From the NCBI GenBank assembly GCA_021776195.1, contig JAJFGK010000056.1, forward strand, positions 1 to 27,572: 27,572 nucleotides of DNA, read 5' to 3'. Numbering within the stretch: the stretch's first letter is position 1; each line of letters begins with the position of its first letter. The translations under genes were made by a program, and so were the position numbers. Of the stretch, positions 8,295-16,376 are shown in pieces. The notes below the pieces were generated by a model. It worked only from the letters and a program-made list of their open reading frames with translations, was not told the DNA's origin and searched no databases. Source of the DNA: Kiloniellaceae bacterium. GTDB taxonomy: Bacteria; Pseudomonadota; Alphaproteobacteria; Kiloniellales; Kiloniellaceae.

Positions 8295-10451
8295 CTAGCG
8301 CATCCCGAAGCTGTCCATGAGAAACAGCAGCTCGTCGGCCCAGGCCCGCACCTGGCCGTCGGTGTTGCCGCTGCCGCCGTGGCCGGCCTGATTCTGGATC
8401 GAAAGCAATGCCGGTTTGCCCTTGGGGTTGGCGGCCTGGAGCATCGCCGCGAACTTTCGGGCGTGACCCGGATGCACCCGGTCGTCGCTGTCGGCCGTGG
8501 TGATCAGGGTGGTCGGATAGTCTGTGCCTTCGACCACCCGGTGATAGGGCGAATAGCGCGAGAGAACCTCGAAGTCGTCCTTCACGGCGGGGTCGCCATA
8601 CTCTTCGATCCAGGTCTTGCCGACCCCCAGAGCGGTAAAGCGCAGCATGTCGGTGAGCGGAACGCCACAGATTACGGCGCCGAAAAGATCGGGCCGCTGG
8701 GTCATGGCCGCACCGACCAGCAGGCCGCCGTTGCTGCGGCCCCGGATGGCAAGATGCTCGCTCCGGGTATAGCCTTCGGCGACGAGGAATTCGGCGGCCG
8801 CGATAAAGTCGTCGAAGACATTCTGTTTGTTGTGACCCATGCCCGCGCGGTGCCAGGTTTCGCCGAACTCGCCGCCGCCGCGCAGGTTGGCGATGGCCAC
8901 GCCGCCACCGGCCTCGAGCCAGGGATAGAGCGCCGGCCAGAACCGCGGATAGACCGAGGAGGAAAACCCGCCGTATCCGGTCAGCAGGAAGGGCATGGAT
9001 CCATCCAGCGGTTTCGTTTGATCGCGGATCACGAACATCGGCACCTTCGTTCCGTCGCGCGACTCGACCCAGACCTGATCGACGCCAAACCGTTTCGGAT
9101 CGACCGGAACGGCGGTTTCGGAATGGAGCGCGGTGGTGCCGTCGAGCAGGGACAGCCGATAGGTCTGCCAGGGGATGGTGTGGGAGCTGAAGGTGAAGTA
9201 GGCGTCGTCGCGCTCGGGATGGCTCTTCAGCCCACGCACGCTCCCCGGCGCGGGCAGAGCGACCTGCCGCAGGAGGGCGCCATCCAGGTCATGGATCTGC
9301 AGGCGGTGCTGCACGTCTTCGAGATAGACCGCCAGCAGGCGTGAGCGCGAGCGATAGACGCCGGTCAGCACGGCCTTCGGATCCTCGGGGATCACGACCT
9401 CCCAGGCCGATCGGTCGAAGACCCCGGCCTTGACCCGCATCAGCGTCTTATTGGGCGCGTTCTGGTTGTCGTGAACGTAGAAGTAGCCGCCGTGGTCGAA
9501 AACCCAGATCTGCGAATCGTTCGAGTCGTAAAAGACCTGGAAGGTGGGATCGTCACTCAGCAGGTCGCGAAGATAGACCGTAACGCCAGTCGAACCGCGC
9601 CAAATGTAAACGAAGAGCCAGCGACCGTCCCACGACACCCGCGGCCGCAGGAAGGTCTTGGGATCGTCGGTCCGCGGAAACACCAGGCGGTCCTCGCTCT
9701 GCGGCCGGCCCATCTGATGGAAGCGGATCTCGGCACGACCGGGCCGCTCGGATTCCGGGACCGCCAAATCCAGGGGCAGGTGCGTGTAGTAGAAGCCGTC
9801 GCCGGCAAGAGTCCATTCCATCCGGCTGTGCTTGATGCCGGTCAGCCGGTCGGCGATGTATCTGCGCCCGCTTTCGACATCCATGATTTCGATGACGCTC
9901 TCGTCGGCATTGTTCGCCCGCAGGGTATAGGCGATCGTTCGGGCATCGCGGGTCACCGACCAGCGCCCCAGCGCTATGTTCTCGCCAGGTGCGCCCAGTT
10001 GGTTCGGATCGATCAGAACCCGTTCGATCCCGTCGGCTTCGTCGCGCCAGTAGAGGATGTCCTTCTGCACCCCCTTGGGCTGGGCATGATAGAAATGCCG
10101 GCCGTTCTGGATCCAGGGCGATCCGATCCAGGGCACGTCGAAGAGTTCGGTGAGACGGGCCTCGAGCGTGGCGCGCCGCGGGATGGCGTCGAGATAGGTC
10201 CGCGTCAGGCCGTTTTGAGCCGCCGTCCAGGCGCGCACCTCGGGCGCCCGGTCGTCCTCGAGCCAGCGAAAGGGATCGGCCACCCTCTGGCCATGAAGCT
10301 CTTCGACGATGGCCTGGCGCCGGGTCTCGGGATAGAGCGGCGTCGCCTCCGCCGCGACCGCCCGGCCGGGTTGGGCCGCGAGCAACGTCAGAAGGCCGAG
10401 CGGCGCCAGCCAGGCCCCGTGACCGCTATCGCGTTTCGCCGGTCTTGCCAT
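8295..10451 (-). CDS. Prolyl oligopeptidase, S9A family, with signal peptide
   Basis: A 718-residue serine peptidase cleaving short peptides after proline. The N-terminus has basic residues and a hydrophobic core ending in AVAAEA (about residues 1-35), so it is probably exported to the periplasm. The family opening PYRWLED-type block appears as DPFRWLEDDRAPEVRAW, followed by a beta-propeller region (about 110-440). The hydrolase domain carries GRSNGG with nucleophile S573, DSDDRVHPGH with the aspartate, and QAGHGG with H691, so the triad is intact. Length fits the family. An AGGGGG site precedes ATG 10451. It probably forms its own transcript, with asd upstream on the same strand and a 70-base gap between them. 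Confidence 0.94.
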   Translation of the reverse strand: MARPAKRDSGHGAWLAPLGLLTLLAAQPGRAVAAEATPLYPETRRQAIVEELHGQRVADPFRWLEDDRAPEVRAWTAAQNGLTRTYLDAIPRRATLEARLTELFDVPWIGSPWIQNGRHFYHAQPKGVQKDILYWRDEADGIERVLIDPNQLGAPGENIALGRWSVTRDARTIAYTLRANNADESVIEIMDVESGRRYIADRLTGIKHSRMEWTLAGDGFYYTHLPLDLAVPESERPGRAEIRFHQMGRPQSEDRLVFPRTDDPKTFLRPRVSWDGRWLFVYIWRGSTGVTVYLRDLLSDDPTFQVFYDSNDSQIWVFDHGGYFYVHDNQNAPNKTLMRVKAGVFDRSAWEVVIPEDPKAVLTGVYRSRSRLLAVYLEDVQHRLQIHDLDGALLRQVALPAPGSVRGLKSHPERDDAYFTFSSHTIPWQTYRLSLLDGTTALHSETAVPVDPKRFGVDQVWVESRDGTKVPMFVIRDQTKPLDGSMPFLLTGYGGFSSSVYPRFWPALYPWLEAGGGVAIANLRGGGEFGETWHRAGMGHNKQNVFDDFIAAAEFLVAEGYTRSEHLAIRGRSNGGLLVGAAMTQRPDLFGAVICGVPLTDMLRFTALGVGKTWIEEYGDPAVKDDFEVLSRYSPYHRVVEGTDYPTTLITTADSDDRVHPGHARKFAAMLQAANPKGKPALLSIQNQAGHGGSGNTDGQVRAWADELLFLMDSFGMR

Positions 10452-10521
10452 GTCACTAGCCCCCTGGTTCGGAGGTTGCGCTCGAAGTCCTCCGCCGATA
10501 GGTCATTCTAGGGCGACGGCA

Positions 10522-11538
10522 TCACCCCAGATAGTCGCTGGCCAGCAGTTCGGCGATCTGGATCGCGTTGAGCGCGGCGCCCTTGCGCAGATTGTCGGAG
10601 ACGATCCAGAGCGACAGGCCGCTGTCGACCGTCGGGTCCTCGCGTATCCGGCTGACATAGACCAGATCCTCGCCGGCGCATTCCACCGGAGTGACATAGC
10701 CCTCGTCGTGCCGGTGGTCGATAACCGAGATACCGGGCGTCTCGCGCAGCGCGGCGCTCGCCTGCTCGGCCGAGATCTCGTACTCGAACTCCAGGTTCAC
10801 GGCCTCGGCATGGCCGACGAAGACCGGCACCCGCACGCAGGTCGCCGAGACCTTGATGGCCGGATCGAGGATCTTCTTGGTCTCGACCACCATCTTCCAC
10901 TCTTCCTTGGTCGAGCCGTCGTCCATGAAAGAGTCGATGTGAGGAATGACATTGAAGGCGATCTGCTTGCTGAAGATGTCCTTCTTGACCGGGTCGTTCA
11001 CGAAAATAGCGCGGGTCTGGTTGAAAAGCTCGTCCATGGCGTCGCGGCCGCCGCCCGATACCGACTGGTAGGTCGCCACCACGACCCGCTTGATCGTCGC
11101 CAGATCGTGCAGCGGCTTCAGGGCCGCCACCATCTGGATCGTCGAGCAGTTCGGATTGGCGATGATGTTGCGCCGGGAAAAGCCGCGCAGCGCCTCCGGG
11201 TTGACCTCGGGCACGATCAGCGGAACCTCCGGATCCATGCGGAAATGGGAGGTGTTGTCGATCACCACCGCGCCGGCCTTGGCGGCACGGGGCGAATGCT
11301 GCGCCGAGACACTGGCCCCCGGCGAGGAGAGCACGATGTCGGTGCCCTTGAAGTCGAAGGCGGCCAGGTCCTGGATCTTCAGCACCTGATTGTCGCCAAA
11401 GGAGACCTCCAGGCCCTTCGAGCGTTCCGAGGCCAAGGCCACCACGTCGTCGACCGGAAACGCCCGCTCGGACAAGGTCGTGAGCATTTCACGCCCGACC
11501 GCGCCCGACGCGCCAACTACGGCAACTCTGTAACCCAT
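10522..11538 (-). CDS. asd: Aspartate-semialdehyde dehydrogenase
   Basis: Converts L-aspartyl-4-phosphate to L-aspartate-4-semialdehyde with NADPH, the branch point for lysine/diaminopimelate, threonine and methionine. The 338-residue length is standard. The N-terminal VAVVGASGAVGREML binds NADP; the catalytic cysteine is C131 in NPNCSTIQ; SVSGGGRDAM and the HIDSF segment with downstream EEWKM complete the active site. The start at ATG 11538 follows AGGAAGGG. In many proteobacteria asd directly follows leuB; here it is about 10.7 kb from leuB, on the same strand. Confidence 0.97.
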   Translation of the reverse strand: MGYRVAVVGASGAVGREMLTTLSERAFPVDDVVALASERSKGLEVSFGDNQVLKIQDLAAFDFKGTDIVLSSPGASVSAQHSPRAAKAGAVVIDNTSHFRMDPEVPLIVPEVNPEALRGFSRRNIIANPNCSTIQMVAALKPLHDLATIKRVVVATYQSVSGGGRDAMDELFNQTRAIFVNDPVKKDIFSKQIAFNVIPHIDSFMDDGSTKEEWKMVVETKKILDPAIKVSATCVRVPVFVGHAEAVNLEFEYEISAEQASAALRETPGISVIDHRHDEGYVTPVECAGEDLVYVSRIREDPTVDSGLSLWIVSDNLRKGAALNAIQIAELLASDYLG

Positions 11539-11645
11539 GTCTTGTGCCCTTCCTGCTCGAAATGGTTTGATCGCTTACGCTGGCCGCCGCCGCAATGCAA
11601 GCGGTGTCCCTAGGGAGTAGACTCCAGCTTGTAGGTTTCGGACCC

Positions 11646-12020
11646 ATGTCGCCGATCGTCAGCTACAAGGACTTCTGGCCGGTTTATCTGGCCCAGCACA
11701 GCCGGCCCGGCACCCGCGGCCTGCACTACGCGGGCACGCTCTGCGGGCTGGTACTGCTGGTCGGCGCCCTGGTTGTCTGGGATTGGCGTCTCCTGGTTTT
11801 GGCGCCGCTCGCCGGCTACGGGCCGGCCTGGCTCGGCCATCTGCTGGTCGAGCGCAACCGCCCGGCCAGCTTCCGCCACCCGATCTGGTCCCTGGTCAGC
11901 GACCTTCGCATGCTGGGGCTTTGGCTCACCGGCCGTCTCGCCGCCGAGCTGGCGCACCATGAAATCGCGCCACAGGCCGTTCAGGCTGACAGGCGCCATG
12001 GCACTTCCTCCCGCAGATAG
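11646..12020 (+). CDS. DUF962 / Mpo1-like membrane protein
   Basis: A 124-residue protein of the DUF962 family, related to yeast Mpo1, an iron-dependent dioxygenase acting in fatty acid alpha-oxidation. Family marks are FWPVYLAQHS, the GLHYAGT block, and GHLLVERNRPASFRHPIWSL, with histidines positioned as iron ligands. Two hydrophobic segments (about residues 30-60) suggest membrane association. I place the start at ATG 11646 because the conserved part begins directly after it; an upstream ATG at 11595 would add 17 unconserved residues. The final 40 bases overlap the end of the acetyltransferase gene on the opposite strand. Enzymatic activity in bacteria is inferred from the family. Confidence 0.82.
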   Translation: MSPIVSYKDFWPVYLAQHSRPGTRGLHYAGTLCGLVLLVGALVVWDWRLLVLAPLAGYGPAWLGHLLVERNRPASFRHPIWSLVSDLRMLGLWLTGRLAAELAHHEIAPQAVQADRRHGTSSRR

Positions 12021-12859
12021 ACCAGGGCGACCCGGCCGATCGTCTCGAACCCGACCGCCTGATAGGCCCGCATCGCCGCGGGGTCGTCGGCGATCAACGA
12101 GGCTCTGGCGACACCTTCGCTGCGGGCGATCCGCAGCATTCCCGCGACCGCGGCACGGCCATAGCCCTTGCTGCGCTGGGTCGGCAGGGTCCAGACAGAG
12201 CCAACCTGGGCGAGATCGCCATAGCAGCCGGAAAAGCCGGCACAGGCGACCAGCCGGCCGGCGGTCTCCAGAACGAAGATCCGCCGCTCGTCGCGCATCC
12301 GCGCCACGCTGTCCAGGGTCTGGCGACGCAGGCCTTCGCCTTCCGCCGCACCCGCGACTTCGAGTTCGAACTGGACCTGCCAGTTGGCCAGCAGCTCCAA
12401 TTCACCGGCCCGCGCCCGGCGGACCCGGGTTTCCGGCGACCGCAGCTGCTCGGGGAGCCTAAGCGCATCGAGGTCGAGCACCATCAGGTGCGGCGTGACC
12501 GCCAGGCGGGTGGGGGCACCGTTCACACCGAGCCCCTCCCGGGCCGCCGCCACTTCGTCGGCCGGTCCATAGAAGCCGCGCAGCGGATAGCCGGATTGCT
12601 CGACCGCCAGGCGCGCCAGCCGTGCCGCGGCATGGGGCGCCTCGATGAAGAGCATGCCGTTCCAGTAGTGCACCGCCAGAGCGATCAGCTGACCGTTCTC
12701 GAAGAGCCCGGCGTAGCAACCCTCATAGGGCATGTCTTCGCGTTTCAGACCGACGCGGCCCAGGTTGGAGAGCATGAGATTGACGGAATCGGTGCGCTTG
12801 CACAGGAAGCCGAAGAGCGGCTGTTCGTCGCCGGAACGCAGGATGCGGATCTCTGTCAT
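11981..12859 (-). CDS. GNAT-family N-acetyltransferase
   Basis: A 292-residue protein whose C-terminal half is a GNAT fold transferring an acetyl group from acetyl-CoA. The CoA-binding motif lies in the QRSKGYGRAAVAGML segment, preceded by the strand VGSVWTLP and followed by ASLIADDPAAMRAYQAVGFE, the usual last part of the fold. The N-terminal half (about 1-150) looks like a degenerate first GNAT module, as in several two-module family members. ATG 12859 follows AGGAAGAG. Its end overlaps the DUF962 gene. The acceptor substrate is unknown. Confidence 0.88.
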   Translation of the reverse strand: MTEIRILRSGDEQPLFGFLCKRTDSVNLMLSNLGRVGLKREDMPYEGCYAGLFENGQLIALAVHYWNGMLFIEAPHAAARLARLAVEQSGYPLRGFYGPADEVAAAREGLGVNGAPTRLAVTPHLMVLDLDALRLPEQLRSPETRVRRARAGELELLANWQVQFELEVAGAAEGEGLRRQTLDSVARMRDERRIFVLETAGRLVACAGFSGCYGDLAQVGSVWTLPTQRSKGYGRAAVAGMLRIARSEGVARASLIADDPAAMRAYQAVGFETIGRVALVYLREEVPWRLSA

Positions 12860-12885
12860 GGCTCTCTTCCTTGTCTCAAAAACGA

Positions 12886-12911
12886 AAAAGGCCGCTCTTT
12901 GGAGCGGCCTC
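12886..12911 (-). terminator. Rho-independent terminator
   Basis: GGCCGCTC (12891-12898) pairs with GAGCGGCC (12903-12910) around a four-base loop, and one more A-T pair extends the stem. Read on the minus strand, it is followed directly by five T residues. It lies 35 bases after the stop of the small ORF at 12946 and before the acetyltransferase gene, so it ends that transcript. The weaker TCTTT on the other side could make it partly bidirectional. Confidence 0.88.
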
Positions 12912-12945
12912 TTTCGTCAAACGCAGGGACTGTTTTGTCCGGGGA

Positions 12946-13161
12946 TTAACGCGAGGCCGCCACCTGCCATTTATTGGCAATACGGGTGGTCGGGGCCATG
13001 GTCATGACGTGCTGGTACGCACCCACACAGCCTCCGGCCACGGCCAGGGAGGCCGCCGTCGCCGAAAAGAGGGTCTGTGCCGAAATCGTCATTACCAAAG
13101 GGCCTTTGTCGCGCTTCTCGATGACAACCTTAGGCTCCCAGCAGCCATCGGTCAATGCCAT
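12946..13161 (-). CDS. Small hydrophobic protein of unknown function
   Basis: An ORF of 71 codons ending in TAA at 12946. The middle (SATAASLAVAGGCVGAYQHV) is a moderate hydrophobic helix that could be a membrane anchor or signal-like segment; the tail is basic (RIANKWQVAASR). An alternative start at ATG 13092 would leave 48 residues. Neither start has a clear ribosome site, so the start is uncertain. Codons upstream of 13092 look GC-biased at third positions, which favours the longer form. Support for expression comes from the strong terminator just downstream and a CRP-like site upstream. No family is recognised. Confidence 0.5.
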   Translation of the reverse strand: MALTDGCWEPKVVIEKRDKGPLVMTISAQTLFSATAASLAVAGGCVGAYQHVMTMAPTTRIANKWQVAASR

Positions 13162-13175
13162 GGAAGGGATGGTAG

Positions 13176-13191
13176 TGTGACATTGGTCACT
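13176..13191. promoter_or_regulatory. CRP-like palindrome upstream of the small ORF
   Basis: TGTGA-CATTGG-TCACT matches nine of the ten fixed bases of TGTGA-N6-TCACA; GTGAC and GTCAC pair perfectly. It lies 15 bases before the longer start (13161), or about 91 bases (from its centre) before the shorter start at 13092, and downstream of dctM. A CRP-type regulator would act as an activator or a repressor depending on the true transcription start. Confidence 0.4.
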
Positions 13192-13249
13192 AAAGGGTTA
13201 GTGGAGTTGCAAAAATTAGTCTCGACTCGCTCGCCTGAGCTCGCCGGTC

Positions 13250-14542
13250 CTACTTGCCAAACACCAGATCGGGCAGCCAGAGCGCGGTCTGGGGGACGAA
13301 AGTCGTCAGCAGGAGCGTCGGCAGCCAGGCGAAAATGATGAAAATCAGGGTCGGTTTGATCATCTTGTTCACCGGTGTGTTGGTGACGCGGGCGCCCAGG
13401 TAGAGCAGCGGCGCCGTCGGCGGGGTGATGTTGGCCATGCCCAGGTTGACCCCGAGGACGGCGGCGAAATGAATCGGATCCATGCCCACCGAGGTCACGA
13501 CCGGCAGAAGAAGCGGCGCTGACAGCAAGAGGCCGCTGATGTCGTCCATGACCATGCCGATCAGGATCATCACCAGGTTCACCATCAAGAGGATGACGAT
13601 GGGGTTTTCGGAAATCGAAAAGACCAGCGCCTTGGCAAGACCGGGGATGTCCTCGAAAATGAGAAAGCGGCTGACGATCACCACCATGAAGACCATCATC
13701 ATGACCACGCCGATGGTCACGGAGGATTCCCTCAGGCCCTTCCAGAAGGTTTCGCGGGTCAGACCCTTGTAGACGAAAAACCCGACCGGGATGGCGTAGA
13801 CCACCGCCACGCCGGCGGCCTCGGTCGGGGTCATGATGCCGCCGTAGATGCCGCCGAGAATAATCACCGGCATGAGCAGGGCCGGAAAGGCCCGCCGGGT
13901 GCGGGTCCCGAACTCGAGCACGAAGTTGTCCGGCTTGGGATCGAGTTTCAGGTCCTTCACCTTGCGCAGCTGGACGTAGTTCACCAGGCAGAGCAGCAGC
14001 ACGAGGATCAGCCCGGGAATCACGGTGGAGAGGAAGCACTTCAGCACCGACTGCTGGGTCACCCAGGCGTAAAGGATTTGCGAGGCGCTGGGCGGAATCA
14101 GCAGTCCGAGCGGACAGGCGGCGACGATCAGCGCGCCGGCCTGGCCCTCGGGATAGTTGGACTTGCGCAGCTGCGGCATCATGATCGAGCCGATGCAGGT
14201 CAGGGTGGCCGCCGCGCTGCCCGAGATCGACCCGAAGATCGCGCAGGCAAAGACCGCGGCGGCGCTCAGGCCGCCCTTGAAGCGCCCGACCATCAACTCC
14301 GCCAACGCGACCAGCGGGGCCGCGATCTTGCCGCGTTCCATGATGCCGCCGGCCAGGATGAAGAGCGGAATGGCCAGCAGCACGACGGTGTTCATCTTCC
14401 AGTGGCCGGCCGGCAGGAAGCCGGAGACCTCGTGACCGCCGGACAGGGCGATCAGGATCAAGACCGCCCCGAAGGAAAGCGGGACCGAGACCCCGATGAC
14501 CAGGAGAACGCAAAGCAGCAGGATACAGGCGACGATCAGCAT
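13250..14542 (-). CDS. dctM: TRAP transporter large permease
   Basis: A 430-residue integral inner-membrane protein with about 11-12 hydrophobic segments, the sodium-coupled transport subunit of a tripartite TRAP importer. Recognisable blocks are LAIPLFILAGGIMERG near the N-terminus, ACPLGLLIPPSASQILYAWVTQQS, PTEAAGVAVVYAI and NLGMANITPPTAPLLYLGARV, all standard for DctM. It starts at ATG 14542, four bases after the dctQ stop, so the two are tightly coupled in one operon. The substrate cannot be derived from this subunit. Confidence 0.95.
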   Translation of the reverse strand: MLIVACILLLCVLLVIGVSVPLSFGAVLILIALSGGHEVSGFLPAGHWKMNTVVLLAIPLFILAGGIMERGKIAAPLVALAELMVGRFKGGLSAAAVFACAIFGSISGSAAATLTCIGSIMMPQLRKSNYPEGQAGALIVAACPLGLLIPPSASQILYAWVTQQSVLKCFLSTVIPGLILVLLLCLVNYVQLRKVKDLKLDPKPDNFVLEFGTRTRRAFPALLMPVIILGGIYGGIMTPTEAAGVAVVYAIPVGFFVYKGLTRETFWKGLRESSVTIGVVMMMVFMVVIVSRFLIFEDIPGLAKALVFSISENPIVILLMVNLVMILIGMVMDDISGLLLSAPLLLPVVTSVGMDPIHFAAVLGVNLGMANITPPTAPLLYLGARVTNTPVNKMIKPTLIFIIFAWLPTLLLTTFVPQTALWLPDLVFGK

Positions 14543-14546
14543 GGCC

Positions 14547-15146
14547 TCACCCGGCGCCTGACGCGGGACCGCTGGTACGCTGATCCAGGGTCGCCCGGGC
14601 CGCCGGGGCCGCCAGGATCTCCGGCGCCCCGGGTCCCAGCTTCAGCAGAACATAGAGGCGCAATCCGCTGTAAAAACTCATCAGGGAAAAACCGAGCAGC
14701 ACGCTGAAGCGCGGCACGATAAAGGGGATCTTCAAGGCGATGGTCGACTGCCAGTTGGGGTAGGAGGCGATCTCGTCTTGCATCATCAAGACCGCCCAAT
14801 AGACCACCGCGAGGGAGACGATCAACTCGATGGCCCCGACGACGACCGCGCGGAGCCAGGTCAGTCGCGGGTTCGCCGTCATGTAGTCCAGCAGGTTGGC
14901 ATTGACGTGACTGTTCTCGTAGGTGCCGAGCGCGCTGGCCATGAAGTAAAGCCAAAAGCAACTCGTCAACAGCCACTCCTCGTAGGCGAAGAGATCGGTC
15001 TGAAACCAGTAGCGCAGCACCACCACGAAGAGGAAGGTGACCGCCATGAGCAGGCTGGCAAAGCAGACGAACGCGGTCTTTGCCGTCAGCATGAAGCGGA
15101 CCGGCCGGCGCAGCGCCCTGGGAATGTGGTCTACAAGATCTGTCAC
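14547..15146 (-). CDS. dctQ: TRAP transporter small permease
   Basis: A 199-residue membrane protein with four predicted membrane segments (about residues 22-45, 55-72, 95-118 and 135-160), the fused partner surface for the large permease. The length and the RYWFQTDLFAYEEWLLTSCFWLYF stretch (with a conserved aromatic and acidic pattern around EEW) fit DctQ. The C-terminal tail is alanine- and proline-rich and unconserved. The start is a GTG at 15146 without a clear ribosome site, so it may begin slightly downstream. Order in the unit is dctP, dctQ, dctM. Confidence 0.9.
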   Translation of the reverse strand: MTDLVDHIPRALRRPVRFMLTAKTAFVCFASLLMAVTFLFVVVLRYWFQTDLFAYEEWLLTSCFWLYFMASALGTYENSHVNANLLDYMTANPRLTWLRAVVVGAIELIVSLAVVYWAVLMMQDEIASYPNWQSTIALKIPFIVPRFSVLLGFSLMSFYSGLRLYVLLKLGPGAPEILAAPAARATLDQRTSGPASGAG

Positions 15147-15236
15147 GACGATGGGTTGGAACCCTGTTGCGGCACAAAGACGGCCACGATGGGCGCAACC
15201 AGCGCGCCCACCGCATCGCGATCCCTTGCCGTCAGT

Positions 15237-16241
15237 CTACTTGTCGGCGCGCAGTCGGTCGATGATGTCCTTGCCGACGGTTTCCTCGACGGCTGGCCAG
15301 ACCTCGGCCTTGATATGGTCGGCGAGGGCACCGCGCTGCGCATCGCTCAGCGCCAAGACTTCCCAGCCGGCTTCCGTGAGCTTGTTGATGTAGCCCTCGT
15401 CGTTGGCCCGCGCCCAGTCGTTGAAGGACGCCGCGGCCCGGTCGACGGCATCCTGAACCGCGCCGCGCTGCTTGTCGTCGAGCTTTGCCCAGGTCTTCTT
15501 GCTCGCATAGTAGGTCGAAGCTTCCACGAAGGCATTATAGGGCACGAAGTACTTGCCGATGTCGCTCTGCGCAAAGACCGTGTAGGTCGCTTGCGGCGTA
15601 CAGCAGATCGCGCCGTCCACGGCTCCGGCCTGGACCGCGGCGAAGACCTCGGCCCAATTCATCGTCGTCGTGTTGAAGCCGATGGCCTCGGTCGCCGACT
15701 TGGCGACCTGGGAGCTCCAAACGCGGATATTCAGGTTCTTGGCCTCGATCGTGGCATAGTTGTCGGGCTTTTTGGTGGAGACGACACCGATGAAGCCTTC
15801 GGCCACGTTGCCGAGCAGCCTCAGGCCGAGCTTGTCGAGGGTCTCGCCCATGATCTGCGAGTAGGCGGAATCCTTGCTGCCGTAAACCCGTTGCAGCTCG
15901 TCCCACGAGGTGACCAGGAAGGGCAGGGAGTTGATTTCCAGGACAGGGTCCTTGTGCGCGTAAACGAAGGCGTGGACCAGATCGATGTTGCCGCGAATGG
16001 TGTCTTCCAGCAGTTCCTCGCCGGAGCCGAGCTGACCCGCGGGGAAGTACTTGACCGTGATGCCAACGCCCGCCGCCTCGAGATCGGCCTTGATCTGCTC
16101 GAGCATCTTGTGGCCGTAGTGCTCGACCGGCAGAACACCGGCAAGCTTCAGCGTCACATCGCCGGCAAAGGCGCCGGTGGCCGCACAGAGCGCGAGGGCG
16201 CCGCCGAAGGCCGCGCCAACCAGAGTTTTAAAGATCGCCAT
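15237..16241 (-). CDS. dctP: TRAP transporter substrate-binding protein
   Basis: A 334-residue periplasmic binding protein of the DctP family. The signal peptide is about residues 1-26, ending ATGAFA. Mature-domain marks are FPAGQLGSGEELLEDTIRGNIDLVHA and NLNIRVW with the arginine that usually binds the ligand carboxylate, then GAVDGAICC. This conserved arginine suggests an organic-acid or amino-acid-like ligand. I chose ATG 16241 because GGAGG lies just before it and the signal peptide follows; an in-frame start at 16361 would add 40 unlikely residues. It is divergent from the GlxA-type regulator. Confidence 0.94.
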   Translation of the reverse strand: MAIFKTLVGAAFGGALALCAATGAFAGDVTLKLAGVLPVEHYGHKMLEQIKADLEAAGVGITVKYFPAGQLGSGEELLEDTIRGNIDLVHAFVYAHKDPVLEINSLPFLVTSWDELQRVYGSKDSAYSQIMGETLDKLGLRLLGNVAEGFIGVVSTKKPDNYATIEAKNLNIRVWSSQVAKSATEAIGFNTTTMNWAEVFAAVQAGAVDGAICCTPQATYTVFAQSDIGKYFVPYNAFVEASTYYASKKTWAKLDDKQRGAVQDAVDRAAASFNDWARANDEGYINKLTEAGWEVLALSDAQRGALADHIKAEVWPAVEETVGKDIIDRLRADK

Positions 16242-16376
16242 GATTTCCTCCCTGCTTTGCGGCCCCTGCGTTGGGCGGCCGCCAGACCAACAGTAACGCA
16301 CCGCCGCCAAGTCATAGCTTGAACGGAAATGCTGTTTTGCATAACGTTTGGGACAATCCATGGCTGGGATAGAGCG
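16242..16376. promoter_or_regulatory. Divergent promoter region of the TRAP operon and glxA-like regulator
   Basis: A 135-base intergenic stretch between two divergent genes, so it must hold both promoters. A short inverted repeat, ATGC-N6-GCAT, occurs at 16329-16342. The arms are only four bases, so its role as an operator is weak. The arrangement suggests the regulator controls the TRAP operon. Confidence 0.3.

Noticed and set aside
8112..9344. Plus-strand open frame of 410 codons
   Set aside because: It is antisense to the prolyl oligopeptidase, which has an intact catalytic triad and signal peptide.
13152..14513. Second minus-strand open frame overlapping dctM
   Set aside because: It is an out-of-frame arginine/glycine-rich shadow of the TRAP permease.
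14778..16322. Plus-strand open frame of 514 codons
   Set aside because: It runs antisense through dctQ and dctP, both clear family members.
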